Position numbers and translations under genes: made by a program. From NCBI GenBank assembly GCA_945904955.1, contig CAMDPO010000003.1:1-64000 (forward strand): a stretch of DNA of 64,000 nt. Reading direction: 5' to 3'. Shown here in pieces: positions 60,665 through 64,000 of the stretch (the stretch's first letter is position 1; every line of letters starts with the position of its first letter). A model generated the notes under the pieces. The model was not told where the DNA came from and did not search any database. It saw only the letters and a list, made by a program, of their open reading frames with translations. This DNA is from Rhizobium sp. Q54. GTDB taxonomy: Bacteria > Pseudomonadota > Alphaproteobacteria > UBA2966 > CAIVPW01.

Positions 60665-61561
60665 ATGACTCAGCCCATCAAGGTCGACCAGAAGTACATC
60701 GAACTCTTCCATGACTACACGCACGCGATGATGCCGCGCCGCGTGTTCGTCGATCGCCTTACCATGATGGCCGGAGGCACCGTTGCGGCGTCCGCGCTGC
60801 TGCCGCTGCTCGAGAACAATTACGCCAAGGCCGCCATCGTCGAGCCGAACGACGCGCGCATCACCGTGACACGCGAAGAGATCGACGGCGGCGACGGCGT
60901 CAAGGTGAAGACCTTGGTGGCCAAGCCGCGCACCGCGACTGGCCGGTTGCCGACCGTCATCGTCATCCACGAGAACCGCGGCCTGAACCCGCACATCGAG
61001 GACGTGACTCGTCGCATGGCCGTCGAAGGCTTCCTCGCGCTCGGCACCGATTTGCTCAGCATGGCCGGTGGCTATCCGGGCACCGACGAAGCGGCGGCGC
61101 AGATTTTCGGCCAAGTGCAGCCGCCCAAGGCGGTCGCTGAGCTGCAGAACATCGCCAAGCTCGCTGCGGCCCGTCCGGATTCGAACGGCAAGGTCGGCGT
61201 CGTCGGCTTCTGCTGGGGCGGCGGTCGCGTCAATGACATCATGACGTCCACCGACACCCCGGCCAACGTTGCGGCCGGCGTCACCTACTATGGTGGCGGC
61301 ACAGGCTGGGCGGCGTTGGCGGCGAACGTGAAGGCGCCGCACTTGGTCCACCTCGGCGCCCTCGATACCGGCACCAACACCGGTAACGTCGCGTACGTCG
61401 ATGCGGCGAAGGCAGCCGGCAAGAACGTGACGGTGTTCCTCTACGATGGCGCCAACCACGCCTTCAACAACGACACCAACGCCGCGCGCTACCACGAGGC
61501 CTCGGCGAGGCAGGCCTGGACGCGCACGGTCGACTTCTTCAATCAGAACCTGAAGGCCTAG
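60665..61561 (+). CDS. Dienelactone hydrolase family protein
   Basis: PTVIVIHENRGLNPHIEDVTRRMAVEGF...VGVVGFCWGGGRVN...DGANHAFNNDTNAARYHEASA. Confidence 0.92.
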   Translation: MTQPIKVDQKYIELFHDYTHAMMPRRVFVDRLTMMAGGTVAASALLPLLENNYAKAAIVEPNDARITVTREEIDGGDGVKVKTLVAKPRTATGRLPTVIVIHENRGLNPHIEDVTRRMAVEGFLALGTDLLSMAGGYPGTDEAAAQIFGQVQPPKAVAELQNIAKLAAARPDSNGKVGVVGFCWGGGRVNDIMTSTDTPANVAAGVTYYGGGTGWAALAANVKAPHLVHLGALDTGTNTGNVAYVDAAKAAGKNVTVFLYDGANHAFNNDTNAARYHEASARQAWTRTVDFFNQNLKA

Positions 61562-61587
61562 CCTTCAAGTTCGACTGTGGATACGGC

Positions 61588-61620
61588 GGGGAGGACCATG
61601 GTCCTCCCCGTTTCGTTTTG
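61588..61620 (+). terminator. Rho-independent terminator
   Basis: Perfect palindrome ggggaggaccatggtcctcccc followed by gtttcgtttt. Confidence 0.85.
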
Positions 61621-61825
61621 GCCGTATGCTGCGCCCCCCCAGCCATCGGGGGGGGGGGTGGCATTAATCACGACGCCCGGTGACAAGATCCAGACAGAGC
61701 GCGTCGGGCTCATGAACGACGGCACGGCCGTACCGATGCGCTGACGTCGGGGATCACGCGGCACAGGAGCGCCGAGCGGACCGCTCGATGTACACTTCTT
61801 GGGCAATCCTGGAGGGGAGGATTCC

Positions 61826-62467
61826 ATGATGCCCATCCGTTCCTTGGCCACGGCGGCCGTCGTGGCAGTTGGTTTGTTCGCGCTTACGCCTGCGTGGTCG
61901 CAAGGCATGACACCGGAGCAACAGCAGCTCTCGGGACTTATCGGCTCACCATCGTTCCGAGCATTCTTGCAAGAAGCCGTGGCTGGGAACGAAGCCGCCG
62001 TGTTCAAGGCGAAGTGCGCCGAACCAAAGGTGACGCGGGTTCTGGGATTCTTGATCGTCACGCCTCCGAACATCACGCAGCGCGGCATCGAGGCCGGCGC
62101 CTGGGTAACCCACGTCGAGGTCGACCGCTGCGGCACCACCGCGAGCCGCCGTATCCTCGCGCGGGTCGAGGGCGGCATCAATTCGCTGACCTCAACGGGG
62201 GTGTTGCCGGGCGATTTTCGCGGCGACCTGAAGCTCGAAACGGACGTCATCCGCACCGCCGTGATTGCGCTCATGGGGACGGCTGGTTGCCGTGACATCG
62301 CGCAGTTTGGCGTGAGCGACATCAAGGCGCTGACTCCCGTGACGGCCGCAGGGTGGAGCGAGACTTGGTTTGCCGAAGCGTACGGCAAGCCGATCACCGC
62401 CGTGGTCGACTACAAGCGCGACGCCACCGGAGTCGGGTTCAACGTTCACGACGTCAAGGTCCAGTAG
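61826..62467 (+). CDS. Secreted hypothetical protein
   Basis: SD gggaggatt, signal peptide SLATAAVVAVGLFALTPAWSQ, 213 aa. Confidence 0.7.
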   Translation: MMPIRSLATAAVVAVGLFALTPAWSQGMTPEQQQLSGLIGSPSFRAFLQEAVAGNEAAVFKAKCAEPKVTRVLGFLIVTPPNITQRGIEAGAWVTHVEVDRCGTTASRRILARVEGGINSLTSTGVLPGDFRGDLKLETDVIRTAVIALMGTAGCRDIAQFGVSDIKALTPVTAAGWSETWFAEAYGKPITAVVDYKRDATGVGFNVHDVKVQ

Positions 62468-63363
62468 TGAGCGTGGCAGCCGTCACCGTCGAGAACGTCG
62501 TCAAGCGCTACGGCGGTGTCACCGCGGTCGATGGCGTCAGCCTGACGATCGCCGAGGGGGAAGTGTTTGCCCTGCTCGGCCCGAACGGCGCCGGCAAGAC
62601 GAGCCTGGTCGAAATCCTCGAAGGGCATCGCCGGCGCGACGGCGGCAATGTCCGCGTGCTGGGATTCGATCCGGCGAGCGGCGGTCGCACCATGCGCGAG
62701 CGCATCGGCATCGTCCTGCAAGAGGGCGGCCTGGAGGGCGAACTCACCGTCGTCGAAACGGTGCGCTACCACGCATCGCTGTTTCCGCGACCCAAGGACG
62801 TGGACGACGTCATCCGCGTCGTCGGACTGGAAGAGAAGCGGCGCTCCCAGGTGCGGCTTCTGTCGGGCGGACAGCGGCGGCGCCTGGAGCTGGCGCTCGG
62901 CGTGGTCGGCGATCCGGACCTGATCTTCCTCGACGAGCCGACGACTGGCTTCGATCCCTCGGCGCGGCGCCAAGCGTGGGACCTGGTGCGCGCGTTGCGC
63001 GGCTTCGGCAAGACCATCGTGCTCACCACCCACTACATGGACGAGGCGCAGGCCCTGGCCGACCGCATCGCCGTCATCGCCCGCGGCCGCATTGTCGCGG
63101 AGGGAACGCCGGCGACGCTGGGCGACCGTCACCTGCGCGGCGCGCGCGTGCGCTTCCGCCCGCCGGAGGGAACGAGCCTCGATGGCCTTCCGGCACCGTT
63201 TGTGCCGAGCGGTAGCGGCTGGGTCGAGGGGGAAACCAAGGCGCCCACCGAGACTCTGCACGCGGTCACCGCATGGGCATTGGCACGCGGCATCGAGCTC
63301 GACGGGCTAACCGTCATGCCGCCGAGTCTCGAGGACGTCTACCTGGACCTGACCCGCACATGA
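62467..63363 (+). CDS. ABC-2 type transporter ATP-binding protein
   Basis: ALLGPNGAGKTSLVEILEGH; LLSGGQRRRLELALGVVGDPDLIFLDEPTTGFDP; GTG start overlapping upstream stop. Confidence 0.94.
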   Translation: MSVAAVTVENVVKRYGGVTAVDGVSLTIAEGEVFALLGPNGAGKTSLVEILEGHRRRDGGNVRVLGFDPASGGRTMRERIGIVLQEGGLEGELTVVETVRYHASLFPRPKDVDDVIRVVGLEEKRRSQVRLLSGGQRRRLELALGVVGDPDLIFLDEPTTGFDPSARRQAWDLVRALRGFGKTIVLTTHYMDEAQALADRIAVIARGRIVAEGTPATLGDRHLRGARVRFRPPEGTSLDGLPAPFVPSGSGWVEGETKAPTETLHAVTAWALARGIELDGLTVMPPSLEDVYLDLTRT

Positions 63364-64000
63364 CGCGGCCCAGCCTTTTGCGTTTGTTCCTGGTGCAGTT
63401 CGGTGCGGAGCAGCGCCTGTTCTGGCGTTCGCCGATCGCGGCGTTCTTCAGCGTCATCTTTCCGTTGCTGATGCTGCTGACGTTCGCGGCGTTGTTCGGC
63501 AACGACCGCATCACGCCGCTTGGGGTCACGGCATCGCAATTCTATGCGCCAGCGCTCGCGGTCTATGGCGCGGTCTCGACGGTCTACTGGAACCTGTCGA
63601 TGAGCCTGGTTACGTCGCGCGAGCTCGGCGTGCTCAAGCGCATCCGCGGCACGCCGATGCCGCCGTGGCTGATGCTCGGTGGGCGCCTGACGTCCTCGGC
63701 ATGGGTGGCGCTGCTGGCAGTCATCCTCATGGTGACTATCGGCGTGCTCGGCTACGGGGTCGCGTTGTACCCGCGTACTCTCGCGGCCGCATTCGTGACG
63801 TTCCTGGTGGGCGTGTCGTGCTTTGCCGCGCTCGGCTGTCTGATCGCCGCCCTGTCGCCCAACGCCAATGCGACCCCGCCCATGGCGGCGGCGACGCTGG
63901 TGCCGCTCGCGTTCATCTCCGAGGTGTTCATCCCGCCTTCGGCATCGTCGGCATCGTGGCTGACCACGGTCGCCGACTTCTTTCCCTTGAAGCATTTCGC
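63360..64000 (+). CDS. ABC-2 type transporter permease (truncated by window end)
   Basis: ATGA overlap; MTRPSLLRLFLVQFGAEQRLFWRSPIAAFFSVIFPLLMLLTFAALFG..., no stop before window end. Confidence 0.9.
   Translation, partial: MTRPSLLRLFLVQFGAEQRLFWRSPIAAFFSVIFPLLMLLTFAALFGNDRITPLGVTASQFYAPALAVYGAVSTVYWNLSMSLVTSRELGVLKRIRGTPMPPWLMLGGRLTSSAWVALLAVILMVTIGVLGYGVALYPRTLAAAFVTFLVGVSCFAALGCLIAALSPNANATPPMAAATLVPLAFISEVFIPPSASSASWLTTVADFFPLKHF

Noticed and set aside
32051-64000. Prophage or defence island
   Set aside because: No integrase, tail, capsid, restriction-modification, toxin-antitoxin or Cas proteins recognised; the region is mostly housekeeping genes.

Overview
GC-rich chromosomal window, most likely alphaproteobacterial (gene content and order: DUF2155/mlaD/NDUFA12 block, isc cluster with HscA/HscB, bactofilin/M23 pair, NrdJ, RNase E with an acidic S1 insert). 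About 58 protein-coding genes can be supported; no rRNA, tRNA or CRISPR array was found. Main blocks: (1) minus-strand cysE-iscR-nifS-like-iscS-iscU-iscA-hscB-hscA-fdx cluster (3-7666); (2) tyrS, DUF3971/AsmA-like giant, glnE, bcp (8.7-16.9 kb); (3) M23 peptidase (frame-disrupted) plus bactofilin; (4) prfB with an intact programmed +1 frameshift that the ORF track splits; (5) mrcA, amidase, rne; (6) protease, DsbA-like, SulP, ABC and thioredoxin-like genes and a small IS4-like deletion derivative; (7) a fused thiS-thiG gene, a GNAT-cNMP fusion, aroQ-accB-accC-aat; (8) B12-dependent nrdJ flanked on both sides by intergenic stretches that fold on paper into structured RNAs; (9) SoxCD-like pair; (10) a tight three-gene operon of SET-domain protein, ABC exporter with C-terminal cNMP-binding domain, and PLP decarboxylase, which is the best candidate for an uncharacterised system. 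Large antisense ORFs in the track were treated as GC-driven shadow ORFs. All assignments come from reading the sequence and motif recall; no searches or folding programs were run.
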